A stretch of DNA of 64,000 bases, taken from the NCBI GenBank assembly GCA_046518185.1, contig JBKGRZ010000006.1, forward strand, positions 1-64,000. Direction: 5' to 3'. Under the pieces are notes generated by a model, which saw only the letters and a program-made list of their open reading frames with translations, searched no databases and was not told the origin of the DNA. A program made the translations under genes and the position numbers. Shown here piece after piece: positions 1 to 7,772 of this stretch (the first letter of the stretch is position 1; every line of letters starts with the position of its first letter). This stretch comes from Scandinavium vulneris_A (lineage in GTDB: Bacteria; Pseudomonadota; Gammaproteobacteria; Enterobacterales; Enterobacteriaceae).

Positions 1-364
1 GCGCAGCGGGTTGTGCGGGTGCTGGACAGGATAGTGGCAAACCGTGGATATCCGCTGAAGATGCGGATGGATAACGGCCCGGAGCTGATATCACTGGCTC
101 TGGCACAATGGCGTGATGCTGGAATTTATCAAGCCAGGCAAACCGACACAGAATGCCTTTATAGAACGCTTTAACCGGACGTACCGGACTGAAATCCTGG
201 ATTTTTATCTGTTCAGAACGCTGAATGAAGCACGGGAAATCACAGGGCGCTGGCTGACGGAATACAACAGCGAGCGGCCTCATGAATCCCTGAATAACCT
301 GACGCCGGAAGAATACCGGCTGATGGCTGAAAAACCGGAACTCTCAAAAAGTGTGTGGAACTAA
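1..364 (+). pseudogene. IS3-family transposase OrfB, C-terminal part, frameshifted
   Basis: This is the C-terminal half of an rve-type (DDE) integrase core. The second catalytic Asp lies in an MDNGPEL motif (about 67-87) and the Glu in an AFIERFNR motif (about 155-178), as expected for the IS3-family DD(35)E triad. The usual terminal block (YNSERPHESL, then TPEEYRLMAEKPE) follows, up to the stop at 362-364. The reading frame changes at about 111-113: codons before it are in frame 1 and codons after it in frame 2. Several residues normally found between ALAQW and VMLEFIKPG are missing, so a short deletion not divisible by three probably killed the gene. An intact enzyme cannot be made. The upstream part is beyond the window edge. 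Confidence 0.8.
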
Positions 365-380
365 AACAGGTATGCTTACA
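1..380 (+). mobile_element. right end of an IS3-family insertion sequence (truncated by window start)
   Basis: The segment carries the 3' end of an IS3-type transposase, and the end of the element can be placed tentatively. IS3-family elements run 5'-TG...CA-3'. The sequence after the transposase stop, read on the other strand, starts TGTAAGCATACCTG, so the right tip would be the ACA at 378-380. The left part of the element lies outside the window, so neither the inverted repeat partner nor a target duplication can be checked. The element is a relic because its transposase is frameshifted. Its insertion seems to have cut the small reading frame that follows. Confidence 0.6.
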
Positions 381-476
381 CCACTACTCGTGGACATCAT
401 CAAACGAGTGAAGTCTGGTCTCTATTTGAACTTTGAAGAACTGGCCGAAGATTTGAGGAAACGATACGGTGTTTAG
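372..476 (+). pseudogene. 34-codon tail of an interrupted gene next to the IS end
   Basis: A short open frame encodes MLTPLLVDIIKRVKSGLYLN and then FEELAEDLRKRYGV. Its first codons lie inside the inferred IS end, so only the part from about 381 is native. It therefore looks like the C-terminal tail of a larger protein that was cut by the insertion. The charged helical tail followed directly by a small membrane-protein gene, and then by hcp, fits the end of a polymorphic or type VI toxin with its immunity gene. No toxin family can be named from 32 residues. The frame has no obvious ribosome-binding site of its own. Confidence 0.35.
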
Positions 477-651
477 AAGCCTCATCTCTCTTTTAATCTC
501 TGATTTACTTTTTCCGCTGCTGGTCATCGCTATTGCATCACTCTTTATATATTTATTCCCTAAATACTGGTTAACCCTAACATTCATAGCGGTATTATTT
601 CTTATAGGGTTCCTTCCAAAATTCACGGATAGATTTGATAAGTATAAATAG
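469..651 (+). CDS. small two-helix membrane protein, possible immunity protein
   Basis: This 60-aa protein is not recognised. It has two hydrophobic segments: residues about 3-28 (SLISLLISDLLFPLLVIAIA) and 34-49 (LTLTFIAVLFLIGFLP). A short lysine-rich tail (TDRFDKYK) follows. It would be an inner-membrane protein. The GTG start has a GAGGA nine bases upstream and overlaps the stop of the preceding tail by 8 nt, a translational-coupling arrangement typical of effector-immunity pairs. The hcp gene follows 20 nt later. Membrane immunity proteins of this size usually protect against periplasmic or membrane-acting toxins, but that role is inferred only from position and topology. Base composition is more AT-rich than the treF region. 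A chance ORF cannot be fully excluded. Confidence 0.5.
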   Translation: MFRSLISLLISDLLFPLLVIAIASLFIYLFPKYWLTLTFIAVLFLIGFLPKFTDRFDKYK

Positions 652-671
652 AATTTAACAAGGAGTTAAAG

Positions 672-1151
672 ATGTCCAATCCTGCTTACCTTTGGCTTGA
701 AGATGAAAATGGTTCTCCTTTAGTCGGATCTTCGTTAGTTACCGATCGTGTAGGAGCAATTGAAATAAAGTCTCTAACACATAATGTGAATATCCCTGTA
801 GATCACAATACAGGAAGATTAACCGGTATGCGTATTCACGCACCCATTCAATTTCAGAAGAATTTTGACCGGGTTACGCCGATGCTTTATCGGGCGCAAA
901 CGCAGGGCATAACATTTAAATCCGCGACAATAAAAATGTACATGATCACCGAAGCAGGACTGGAGCGAGAATATTTCAACATTATACTCGGCAACGTAAA
1001 AATTACGTCGATCACTACTGATTTATATCCGGGCGCTCAGACGGGCACGCATCTTGAAACGATACTGCTGCGCTATGAAAGCATCACCTGGAAGCACTGC
1101 GAGGGGAATATCATCTATACGGATACATGGAGCCAGCGAGTAGTAGCCTAG
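672..1151 (+). CDS. hcp: orphan Hcp, type VI secretion tube protein
   Basis: The 159-aa protein has the full Hcp fold of the enterobacterial type: N-terminal NPAYLWLEDENGSPLVGSS, central HNVNIPVDHNTGRLTGMR, and a YRAQTQGITFKSATIKMY block. Hcp forms hexameric rings that stack into the tube fired by the type VI secretion system, and it also carries small effectors in its lumen. The length is that of plain Hcp, so no C-terminal toxin extension is fused. The start has a clear AAGGAG 6 nt upstream. No other T6SS structural gene (tssB, tssC, vgrG, clpV) lies in the window, so this is an orphan copy relying on a cluster elsewhere. The small membrane-protein gene just upstream may belong to an effector module that the IS destroyed. 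Confidence 0.93.
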   Translation: MSNPAYLWLEDENGSPLVGSSLVTDRVGAIEIKSLTHNVNIPVDHNTGRLTGMRIHAPIQFQKNFDRVTPMLYRAQTQGITFKSATIKMYMITEAGLEREYFNIILGNVKITSITTDLYPGAQTGTHLETILLRYESITWKHCEGNIIYTDTWSQRVVA

Positions 1152-1322
1152 TTAGCCTAAGCCAACCCCGTTTCGGCGAGGTTCTACTGCCATTAGCAAT
1201 TGCTGCACAGAGGATCCTTTCACCGCTTTTTTCCGCACAAAGTGTACTAAGCTACGTCTGTAACTGCGTGAAAATATGCGCCCTGTTTCTCCACGATATT
1301 ATTAGGCCAAGGCTTTCATTTT

Positions 1323-1574
1323 ATGAAAAAATTAATTCTTTCTCTGGCCACCGCAGCGATGTTGCTGCCTGCCGTGATGCCTTCGGCGCACGCGACTTAT
1401 CGCAGCGATAAACGCCAGGAGGCACGCGACATCCGTCAGGACACGCGTTCTACAGGCCGTGAAGAAAAACGTGACTGCGTCAGAGAAGATGACAAGAGCA
1501 ATGCGTCCTGCCGTCAGGACAAACGTGAAAATCGCCGCGACGGTCGTCGGGAAGCACGCGACGAGAAGTGGTAA
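1323..1574 (+). CDS. small exported Arg/Asp-rich protein, function unknown
   Basis: This 83-aa protein has a clear Sec signal peptide (KKLI, then a leucine/alanine core, likely cleaved after SAHA near residue 24). The mature part of about 58 residues is almost entirely charged: runs of R, D, E and K such as RQEARDIRQDTR and RQDKRENRRDGRREARDEKW. It has two cysteines (in RDCVRED and ASCRQDK) that could form a disulphide in the periplasm. The mature part looks like a degenerate heptad-like repeat of the type R-x-D-K/x-R. I recognise no named family. An AAGG lies 10 nt before the ATG. It ends 6 nt from the convergent serine hydrolase gene. About 170 bp upstream carry no other gene. Confidence 0.7.
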   Translation: MKKLILSLATAAMLLPAVMPSAHATYRSDKRQEARDIRQDTRSTGREEKRDCVREDDKSNASCRQDKRENRRDGRREARDEKW

Positions 1575-1580
1575 AAGAGC

Positions 1581-2747
1581 TTATTCGGGCGCGATACGTT
1601 TCAACAATGCGTGCCCGATATAATTACTCCAGTTAAAACTATTCTGTAATACCAGCACCGCATTCTGGTTCTGTTTATCAAACCCGATATAGCTCGAGTA
1701 GCCACCGATATAGCCCACCTGATAGGTGATTTTTTGCGGCCCGTAGGTGTCGGTTATCCAGGCAATATTGGCAGCTTCTTTTTCTCGCGGATAATAATTG
1801 ACGCTGACGTCAGAAAACACTTTATTTAGCGCCTGATTATCAGTGGTAGAGAAATGCGCCCGGGTATATTCAATCAGATCGCGCGCATCGCTATAAAGAC
1901 TCGCGGCCCCCACCATATTATTGCTGAACTGCCAGTCCGGGGTTAATGCCCCCCGGGCGATAAGCTTCGGCTGATCGCCCGCGTGGCCTAAGGCGCGATG
2001 CGGATAGGCGCGCAGCGTTTCAGGATTAAAGCTGGTGTTTGCCATGCCCAGCGGCTGGAAGAGTCTCTGCGCGGATAACGTCTCGATCGACTGCCCGGTC
2101 TGGTATTTGAGGATATAGCCGAGAATCGCGTAGCCTAAATTGGAATATATTGGTTCCCGGTTAAGCGGCGCGCGGAAGCTGCTGAGATAATTCAGTACGC
2201 CGTCGCTGTCCAAATCCTGATAGAAGTTCTCGCCGTCGCGCAGATAGCGCAGTAGATGTTCCAGCGACAGCAAATTCATCGGCTGACGCGGCAGGCCAGA
2301 GGTGTGGGTCACCAGTTGAATCAGGGTAATTTTTTGCGCGTCGTCACTCAGCGGTGTACCCGGCGGTAGCAGCGTGGAGAGGGTGTCGTCCCAGTGTAAA
2401 CGGCCTTCATTGACCAGCAGGGTGATGACTTCCGCCGTTATGCCTTTGCTGAGCGAACCGAGAGCAAACAGGGTATCCGGCGTGATGGGATAGCGATTTT
2501 TATCATCGGTTATCCCATAACAATAGAACGTCGCCGGGCCGTTATGCTTAATCACGGCCACCACCATGCCCGACACCTGTTTGCTGTGCATATATTCGGT
2601 GACCAGTTCATCGACGGACAGCGCCCGGCCGTTTTGTGCGACCTGCTGCACTTCACTGGAAGGCATATTCATCTGCGAAAGCGTTCCGGCACACCCTGAA
2701 AGCAGTGCAGACGCCAGCAAACCAGGGAGTATAAACCCTTTCAACAC
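1581..2747 (-). CDS. lipoprotein serine hydrolase, class C beta-lactamase/esterase fold
   Basis: The protein has the penicillin-binding/class C beta-lactamase fold: catalytic SLSK (S-x-x-K) in ALGSLSKGITAEV and the YSN motif in PIYSNLGYAILGY. A glycine-rich GYIGGYSSYIGF stands where the KTG/HxG box is expected. An N-terminal signal ends in a lipobox (ASALLSGC), so the mature protein should be anchored by a lipidated Cys, probably to the outer membrane facing the periplasm. I chose the GTG at 2745-2747 because GGAAGG lies just upstream and the signal peptide then begins normally. A TTG 14 codons earlier is possible. True cephalosporinase activity is not implied: many relatives are D-ala-D-ala peptidases or esterases. 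It is divergent from treF and convergent with the small exported protein gene. It is not part of the K-12 gene order here. Confidence 0.8.
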   Translation of the reverse strand: MLKGFILPGLLASALLSGCAGTLSQMNMPSSEVQQVAQNGRALSVDELVTEYMHSKQVSGMVVAVIKHNGPATFYCYGITDDKNRYPITPDTLFALGSLSKGITAEVITLLVNEGRLHWDDTLSTLLPPGTPLSDDAQKITLIQLVTHTSGLPRQPMNLLSLEHLLRYLRDGENFYQDLDSDGVLNYLSSFRAPLNREPIYSNLGYAILGYILKYQTGQSIETLSAQRLFQPLGMANTSFNPETLRAYPHRALGHAGDQPKLIARGALTPDWQFSNNMVGAASLYSDARDLIEYTRAHFSTTDNQALNKVFSDVSVNYYPREKEAANIAWITDTYGPQKITYQVGYIGGYSSYIGFDKQNQNAVLVLQNSFNWSNYIGHALLKRIAPE

Positions 2748-2898
2748 GGACCTTCCCGTTTCGTAAAGTGCATATTGCGCGCTAATCAATGGAGAGCGCA
2801 GACGATAACCATATTCATAATTCGTTGCAAAGTGAAAGCTCTGAAAGTGTGAAAGCCGCTTCCCGCAGATCGAAGCGAATGACTACGCTTTAAAGAGC

Positions 2899-2940
2899 GC
2901 CGGATTTTTTTCCGGCTCCTGTATTGACGAAATCCGGAGG
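2899..2940 (+). promoter_or_regulatory. treF leader with two mutually exclusive hairpins, one covering the ribosome-binding site
   Basis: GCCGGA at 2899-2904 can pair with TCCGGC at 2911-2916 across a T6 loop. The overlapping CCGGATTT at 2900-2907 can instead pair perfectly with AAATCCGG at 2930-2937, which includes the first bases of the Shine-Dalgarno GGAGG (2936-2940). The two folds share the same left arm and so compete. The second would partly hide the treF ribosome-binding site. The base pairing is visible directly; any regulatory effect is inference. Confidence 0.4.
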
Positions 2941-2950
2941 TTTTTACTCT

Positions 2951-4603
2951 ATGTTCAACCAGAAATTACGTAACCCGGAAACCGACGAAGCGCAGGCCCT
3001 GGAGGCCGAGCTTAGCTATCTCACGGATCCGTGCGAGTTGAAACTGGATGAAATGTTCGAGATCGAGCCAGAACCGGAGATGATTGAGGGGATGCCCGCC
3101 TCTGACGCGCTGACCCCCGCAGACCGTTATCTTGAACTCTTTGAACGCGTGCAGGCTGCGCGAATTTTTGCCGACAGCAAAACCTTTCCTGACTGCGCGC
3201 CGAAGATGGATCCGCTGGATATCCTGATTCAGTTCCGCCAGCAAAAACGCCAGCCGGGCTTCAATCTACGGGCGTTTGTTGAGGAGCATTTCTGGCTGCC
3301 GGAACCGCACGGCGACGAATACGTTTCTAACCCGAACAGCACGCTGAAAGATCATATCGACACGCTGTGGCCAGTATTGACCCGCGAGCCGCAGGACCAC
3401 ATTCCCTGGTCCTCTCTGTTGGCGCTGCCGCAGGCGTACATCGTGCCCGGCGGACGTTTCACCGAGACCTACTATTGGGACTCCTACTTCACCATGCTCG
3501 GTCTGGCAGAAAGCGGCCGTGAAGATTTACTCAAGTGTATGGCCGATAATTTCGCCTGGATGATCGAGCGTTACGGCCACATTCCTAACGGGAACCGCAC
3601 CTACTACCTCAGCCGCTCGCAGCCGCCGGTTTTCGCCCTGATGGTGGAACTGTTTGAAGAAGACGGCGTGCGCGGGGCGAAGCGCTATCTCGACCACCTG
3701 AAGATGGAATACAACTTCTGGATGGACGGCGCGGGAAATCTGCTGCCGAATCAGGCCTGGCGACACGTGGTGCGGATGCCGGACGGTTCGCTGCTAAACC
3801 GTTACTGGGATGACCGGGACACGCCGCGGGATGAATCCTGGTTAGAGGACGTCGAAACCGCTCGTCATTCCGGGCGTCCGCCGAACGAGGTGTATCGCGA
3901 CCTGCGTGCCGGGGCGGAGTCCGGGTGGGATTACTCCTCGCGCTGGCTGCGGGATACTACCCGCCTGGCGAGTATTCGCACCACCCAGTTTATCCCGATC
4001 GATTTGAATGCGTTTCTGTACAAACTGGAAAGCGCTATTGCCAATATTTCCGGTTCAAAAGGCGATCGGGAAACCGAAGCCGAATTCCGCCATAAAGCCA
4101 GCGAGCGTCGGGCTGCAGTCACCCGTTATCTGTGGGATAACGAGCAGGGCTGCTTCCGCGATTACGACTGGCGGCGTGAAGAGCTGGGGCTGTTTTCTGC
4201 CGCTAGCATGGTGCCACTGTATGTTGGCATGGCGACGCATGAACAGGCTGACAAGCTTGATACCGCCGTGCGCACGCGCCTGCTGACGCCGGGGGGGATC
4301 CTCGCCACCGAGTATGACAGCGGCGAGCAGTGGGATTTCCCTAACGGCTGGGCCCCGCTGCAATGGATGGCTATCCAGGGCTTCAAGCTGTACGGCAACG
4401 ATACCCTGGGGGATGAAATCGCCCGCAGCTGGCTGCAGACGGTGAACCACTTTTATCAGCATCATCACAAGCTGATTGAGAAGTATCACATATCCAGCAG
4501 CACGCCCCGCGAAGGCGGCGGCGGCGAATACCCATTACAGGACGGCTTCGGCTGGACCAACGGCGTGGTACGCCGCTTGATGGGCCTGTACGGCGAGCCC
4601 TGA
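2951..4603 (+). CDS. treF: cytoplasmic trehalase
   Basis: TreF hydrolyses trehalose to two glucose molecules in the cytoplasm (GH37). At 550 aa it is almost the same length as E. coli TreF (549) and near-identical in the core. The GH37 signatures are present: PGGRFTETYYWDSYF (about residue 158) and QWDFPNGWAP (about 455), plus the glycine-rich REGGGGEYPLQDGFGWTNG end. The general acid and base (Asp and Glu) fall in the WDYSSRW and EYPLQ regions by family knowledge. There is no signal peptide, which separates it from periplasmic TreA. I chose the ATG at 2951 because it matches the E. coli N-terminus (M-x-NQK) and has CCGGAGG ten bases upstream; a start nine codons earlier is less likely. In E. 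coli treF is weakly osmotically and RpoS-induced. The leader can form alternative hairpins. Confidence 0.97.
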   Translation: MFNQKLRNPETDEAQALEAELSYLTDPCELKLDEMFEIEPEPEMIEGMPASDALTPADRYLELFERVQAARIFADSKTFPDCAPKMDPLDILIQFRQQKRQPGFNLRAFVEEHFWLPEPHGDEYVSNPNSTLKDHIDTLWPVLTREPQDHIPWSSLLALPQAYIVPGGRFTETYYWDSYFTMLGLAESGREDLLKCMADNFAWMIERYGHIPNGNRTYYLSRSQPPVFALMVELFEEDGVRGAKRYLDHLKMEYNFWMDGAGNLLPNQAWRHVVRMPDGSLLNRYWDDRDTPRDESWLEDVETARHSGRPPNEVYRDLRAGAESGWDYSSRWLRDTTRLASIRTTQFIPIDLNAFLYKLESAIANISGSKGDRETEAEFRHKASERRAAVTRYLWDNEQGCFRDYDWRREELGLFSAASMVPLYVGMATHEQADKLDTAVRTRLLTPGGILATEYDSGEQWDFPNGWAPLQWMAIQGFKLYGNDTLGDEIARSWLQTVNHFYQHHHKLIEKYHISSSTPREGGGGEYPLQDGFGWTNGVVRRLMGLYGEP

Positions 4604-4608
4604 GCGCG

Positions 4609-6195
4609 TTATTTGATGGCGCTGTAAATGGCTGACTGAATCGTCAGCCATTTTTTATTCTGCGTATCCGGCGTGGCCGCGGCCCGTCGTTTGGCCTGCG
4701 CCACGTTATAGCGCTGGCGTTCCACTACCGCAGGCGTGGCGCAAAACGCCTGCAGGTAGGCCTTGCGCACCGCCGTGAGCGACTCACCGTTGCCCATCGC
4801 ATGACTGAGCGTATTGATAAACCGCCGACACGGCTTCGGCTCATCCATTTGCAGGCGATAGCGCAGCAGTAATTCCAGCACATCATCATAGCGGAATGAC
4901 TGAGCCTGCTCAGTCCAGGCCAGCTGCCAGGTCATTCCCCCCTGTAAGAACAGCGTCGTGACCCGCGTATCATTGCGATCGATAGCCGAACGCAGGCTGT
5001 TGATATCCCAGCTAATCCCCATGTTCGCCAGCTTTTCACGCGGCGATGGGATCTCACGTTCCGGGGCATCCACCTGCGCTTCGCTTGCCTGCGCGGCCGA
5101 TTCTGTAGGGGTGACATTGTTGAACATCCACAGGGAAGCGAACGCCATCCCCAGCATCACCACCCCGACGGCCCCCCACAGCACGGTGGAAATCATCTGG
5201 TCCCGGTCCTCCGGGCTGCGTATCTGCTGCTTTTTGGGCGGCTCGATATTTTCGCGCACCGGCTGACGGTCCCCCCCGAGGGCTCTGTCTTTATGGCGAG
5301 CATTTTCCCAAAAATGGCTGAGTTCATTGCTGTCGACCGTCAGAAAGGCTGTCGGATTGACCCGGGTGCGCCCCTGCTCAAACGCGCGCTGAACAGGGCC
5401 TGTTATCTGATGCTGATAGTTGTCGAGCAGCACCATTTCAGTCGTCGTCAGCGGACGCTGGGCAAGGATCGCATTGCGCATCACCCGGCAATCCTCGAGG
5501 AACGCATGCAGCGTGACGCGCTGTTCCGCCAGAAACGTCAGCGCCGCCGCGGCGTTAAACAATGGCGAGTAATGGCGGGCAAAGGCTTTTTTATCCACGA
5601 TAAGCAGCGCCAGATCGCTGAATAACATGCCGGACAAAATATCCCCGGCGTCGCTGTTCGCCAGCCACCGACGCACATTATCGGCCCCGAATTGCAATTT
5701 GAGCGAGTCGTTCAAACGCGTCGCATCGGGAAAGGCCTGGGTAATTAACGCCTTGAGGGTCAATGTGATGGCCCGCATTTGCCGCTGCGCCTGCTCCTGA
5801 TGAACGCTACCGTCCTCCCCGGGCAGCGACGTAAATTTCAGACGCGGCTGCTTCTGGCGCACAAATTCCAGCGCGGCGACAAAACGCAGCGCCGCAATCA
5901 GTTGGTTATCGGTCACCGCCTGCCCGCGCTCATACACCGGCACGACTTGCTGTAAGTGGCGTAATTGCAGGGTGAAATCGCTTATCTCGGCATCATTAAG
6001 ATTGAGCCGCCGGGCCACGTTCGCCCATCCGCCCAGATTCAACCGGGCCTGTTCAAGCTGTTGCAGGAACCAGCGCGGGTCCTTTGCCTCCGCGCCGTGT
6101 ACCTTCAGCAGCGACAGGATCTCGGTGGCAGCCTGGCGAATCACGCTGAGACAATGCTCAAACTGGTCGCCAGAATAGTGCGATGCTGTGTGCAT
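4609..6195 (-). CDS. single-helix membrane protein of unknown function, resembles the STY4199-type HEPN family
   Basis: This 528-aa protein has three parts. The alpha-helical N-terminal half (1-300) includes LEDCRVMRNAILAQRPLTTTE, which resembles the RN-containing helix of HEPN domains, although the usual R-x4-H histidine is absent. Next come a charged linker (HKDRALGGDRQPVRENIEPP) and one transmembrane helix (about 334-357). The C-terminal domain (about 370-528) contains ankyrin-like wording (DINSLRSAIDRNDTRVTTLFLQGG) and two cysteines. I believe it belongs to the family that NCBI names after Salmonella STY4199, but I cannot confirm this from the sequence. It sits where E. coli has yhjB, its stop lies 5 bp from that of treF, and its own promoter must lie in 6196-6338. 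Its function is unknown. Loss of the HEPN histidine would argue against RNase activity. Confidence 0.6.
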   Translation of the reverse strand: MHTASHYSGDQFEHCLSVIRQAATEILSLLKVHGAEAKDPRWFLQQLEQARLNLGGWANVARRLNLNDAEISDFTLQLRHLQQVVPVYERGQAVTDNQLIAALRFVAALEFVRQKQPRLKFTSLPGEDGSVHQEQAQRQMRAITLTLKALITQAFPDATRLNDSLKLQFGADNVRRWLANSDAGDILSGMLFSDLALLIVDKKAFARHYSPLFNAAAALTFLAEQRVTLHAFLEDCRVMRNAILAQRPLTTTEMVLLDNYQHQITGPVQRAFEQGRTRVNPTAFLTVDSNELSHFWENARHKDRALGGDRQPVRENIEPPKKQQIRSPEDRDQMISTVLWGAVGVVMLGMAFASLWMFNNVTPTESAAQASEAQVDAPEREIPSPREKLANMGISWDINSLRSAIDRNDTRVTTLFLQGGMTWQLAWTEQAQSFRYDDVLELLLRYRLQMDEPKPCRRFINTLSHAMGNGESLTAVRKAYLQAFCATPAVVERQRYNVAQAKRRAAATPDTQNKKWLTIQSAIYSAIK

Positions 6196-6338
6196 CTGTT
6201 TTCCTTCTCTGAGGCTTTGGGTACCCCTGATATATACAGGGTTTTATTTTTATTATTAGAGCGTTAGAAAGTAGAGTACTTCATAGCCTTATGGGCTAAT
6301 CCGTCTATAAACCGATAAAAATCACCGGAGTAAATACG

Positions 6339-6866
6339 ATGATAACGTTGGCGACGCCGAGGCTGAGCTGTGAACCATTGTGCGAAGCAGACTGGCCATT
6401 CTTTTTGGCTTTAGAACAGAACCCGGATGTGATGCGTTATGTCGATGATTTGCGAGCAGAAAGTGTTATTCGGGCGGCGTTTGACTCCCGGCTGCCGGAA
6501 TGGACACCGGGCGCAGCGCACTGGCTGTGCCTGCTGGTACGTGAGACGGCGACGGGCGAACCCTTAGGCGTGACGGGGTATATCCATCGGGAAGCGGATT
6601 GCGCGGAAGTCGGCTTTCTCTTTACCCCCGGCGCACAAGGGAAAGGGTTTGCCAGCGAATCACTGCGTGCGGTGTGTGAGTTTGCGTTTACCACGGGCAA
6701 CATCCGACGGTTAATCGCCACGGTTACCGCCGGGAACGAGGCATCCCGTCGGGTGCTGGAACGAAGCGGCTTTGTGCTGGAAGGTGAACTGCGGGAAAGC
6801 TATTGGCTGGGCGGGAAATGGCATAACGACTGGCTGCTGGGGTTGTTACGTCATGAGTTTAGATAA
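6339..6866 (+). CDS. GNAT-family N-acetyltransferase, RimJ/RimL-like
   Basis: The 175-aa protein has the GNAT acetyl-CoA-binding core. Beta-4 is DCAEVGFLF. The pyrophosphate-binding loop follows as GAQGKGFASESLRA (the R/Q-x-x-G-x-G/A pattern). Then comes the RLIATVTAGNEASRRVLERSGF block with the Asn typical of RimJ/RimL/SpeG relatives, and the end is GEL..SYWLGGKWHNDWLLGLL. Such enzymes acetylate protein N-termini, polyamines or small molecules; the substrate cannot be read from sequence. The ATG has ACCGGAG eight bases upstream. Transcription probably stops at the strong hairpin overlapping its stop codon. The gene is not in the K-12 order and sits with the 528-aa protein gene in a replaced segment between treF and yhjC. 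Confidence 0.88.
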   Translation: MITLATPRLSCEPLCEADWPFFLALEQNPDVMRYVDDLRAESVIRAAFDSRLPEWTPGAAHWLCLLVRETATGEPLGVTGYIHREADCAEVGFLFTPGAQGKGFASESLRAVCEFAFTTGNIRRLIATVTAGNEASRRVLERSGFVLEGELRESYWLGGKWHNDWLLGLLRHEFR

Positions 6867-6891
6867 CCCTCTCCCGGTGAGGGAGAGGGTT
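6865..6891. terminator. bidirectional hairpin between the GNAT and SDR genes
   Basis: AACCCTCTCCC (6865-6875) pairs perfectly with GGGAGAGGGTT (6881-6891) around a GGTGA loop. It lies between two convergent genes, 5 bp from the stop of the minus-strand gene, so it may serve both. There is no long T-run. The same CCCTCTCCC/GGGAGAGGG stem recurs at 11488-11510. Confidence 0.6.
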
Positions 6892-6895
6892 GAAC

Positions 6896-7654
6896 TTACA
6901 GGAACATCCCGCCAGAGACTTCGATGCGTTGGGCGTTCATCCAGCCCAGCTCATCGCTGAGCAGGGCAGCAATCGCGCCGCCGATATCGTCCGGCAGTCC
7001 GGTGCGACCGAGCGCGGTTTGCGAGGCAATGTATTGATTCATGTCGGCGTTATCCCGCACGCGACCGCCGCCAAAGTCTGTCTCAATCGCGCCTGGGGCA
7101 ATAATGTTGACCGAAATTCCGCGCCCCCCCAGTTCTTTGGCCTGATAGCGCGTCAGCACTTCCATCGCCCCTTTCATTGAGGCATAGGCCGCGAAGCCCG
7201 GCAGGGCAAAACGCGCCAGCCCTGAGGAGACATTGAGGATCCGGCCACCATCCTGGATAAGCGGTAACAAGCGCTGGGTCAGGAAGAACGGGCCTTTGAA
7301 ATGGATAGTCATCAGCTCGTCAAAGACCGCTTCGCTGGTCTCAGCAAACGCTCCGTACAAACCAATTCCGGCGTTGTTCACTAAATAATCAAAGGTGTCG
7401 CGCTGCCAGGTCACGTTGAGCTGTTGCTGCACGTTATTGGCAAAATCGTCAAAGCTCGCCACATCGGCGACGTTCAGCTGCAATGCTGCCGCGTTCACGC
7501 CAAGTTTCTCAATTTCAGCCACAACTTTCAGCGCTTCCTGCTGACTACTGTTGTAGGTGAGCAGAATATGCGTTCCTTTCGCCGCCAGCTTCAGCGCCGC
7601 ATTTTTTCCCAAGCCACGGCTGCCGCCGGTTATCAAAGCGATACGTTGTGTCAT
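6896..7654 (-). CDS. short-chain dehydrogenase/reductase (SDR)
   Basis: This is a classical 252-aa SDR. It has the Rossmann nucleotide-binding motif TGGSRGLGK (residues about 8-16), the structural NNAG, the catalytic Ser in NVSSGLA, the Tyr/Lys pair in YASMKG and the PGAIETDF segment after it. It should be a soluble NAD(P)(H)-dependent oxidoreductase; the substrate is unknown. The ATG at 7652-7654 has GAGG six bases upstream, while an ATG four codons earlier lacks one. It is divergent from the LysR gene yhjC with about 118 bp between them. This is the usual layout for a LysR regulator and its target, so YhjC may control it. E. coli K-12 has no such neighbour for yhjC. Basic residues after the first strand might suggest NADPH preference, but this is weak. 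Confidence 0.88.
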   Translation of the reverse strand: MTQRIALITGGSRGLGKNAALKLAAKGTHILLTYNSSQQEALKVVAEIEKLGVNAAALQLNVADVASFDDFANNVQQQLNVTWQRDTFDYLVNNAGIGLYGAFAETSEAVFDELMTIHFKGPFFLTQRLLPLIQDGGRILNVSSGLARFALPGFAAYASMKGAMEVLTRYQAKELGGRGISVNIIAPGAIETDFGGGRVRDNADMNQYIASQTALGRTGLPDDIGGAIAALLSDELGWMNAQRIEVSGGMFL

Positions 7655-7772
7655 AACCAACCTCATTTTGGACAGGTGAACAGTGAGAGAGAGCTTATTA
7701 GGTGACGTATAATCAATAAAGACGGTAAATTACGTTTCATTGTTTCAATATGAACAACAAAAGGCGTTTGCT

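Noticed and set aside
384..626. An 80-codon minus-strand frame opposite the small membrane protein
   Set aside because: It has no ribosome-binding site or motif. The plus-strand frame has clear transmembrane segments and coupling with its neighbour.
1127..1411. A 94-codon frame overlapping hcp and the small exported protein
   Set aside because: It overlaps both genes in another frame, has no ribosome-binding site and no recognisable content.
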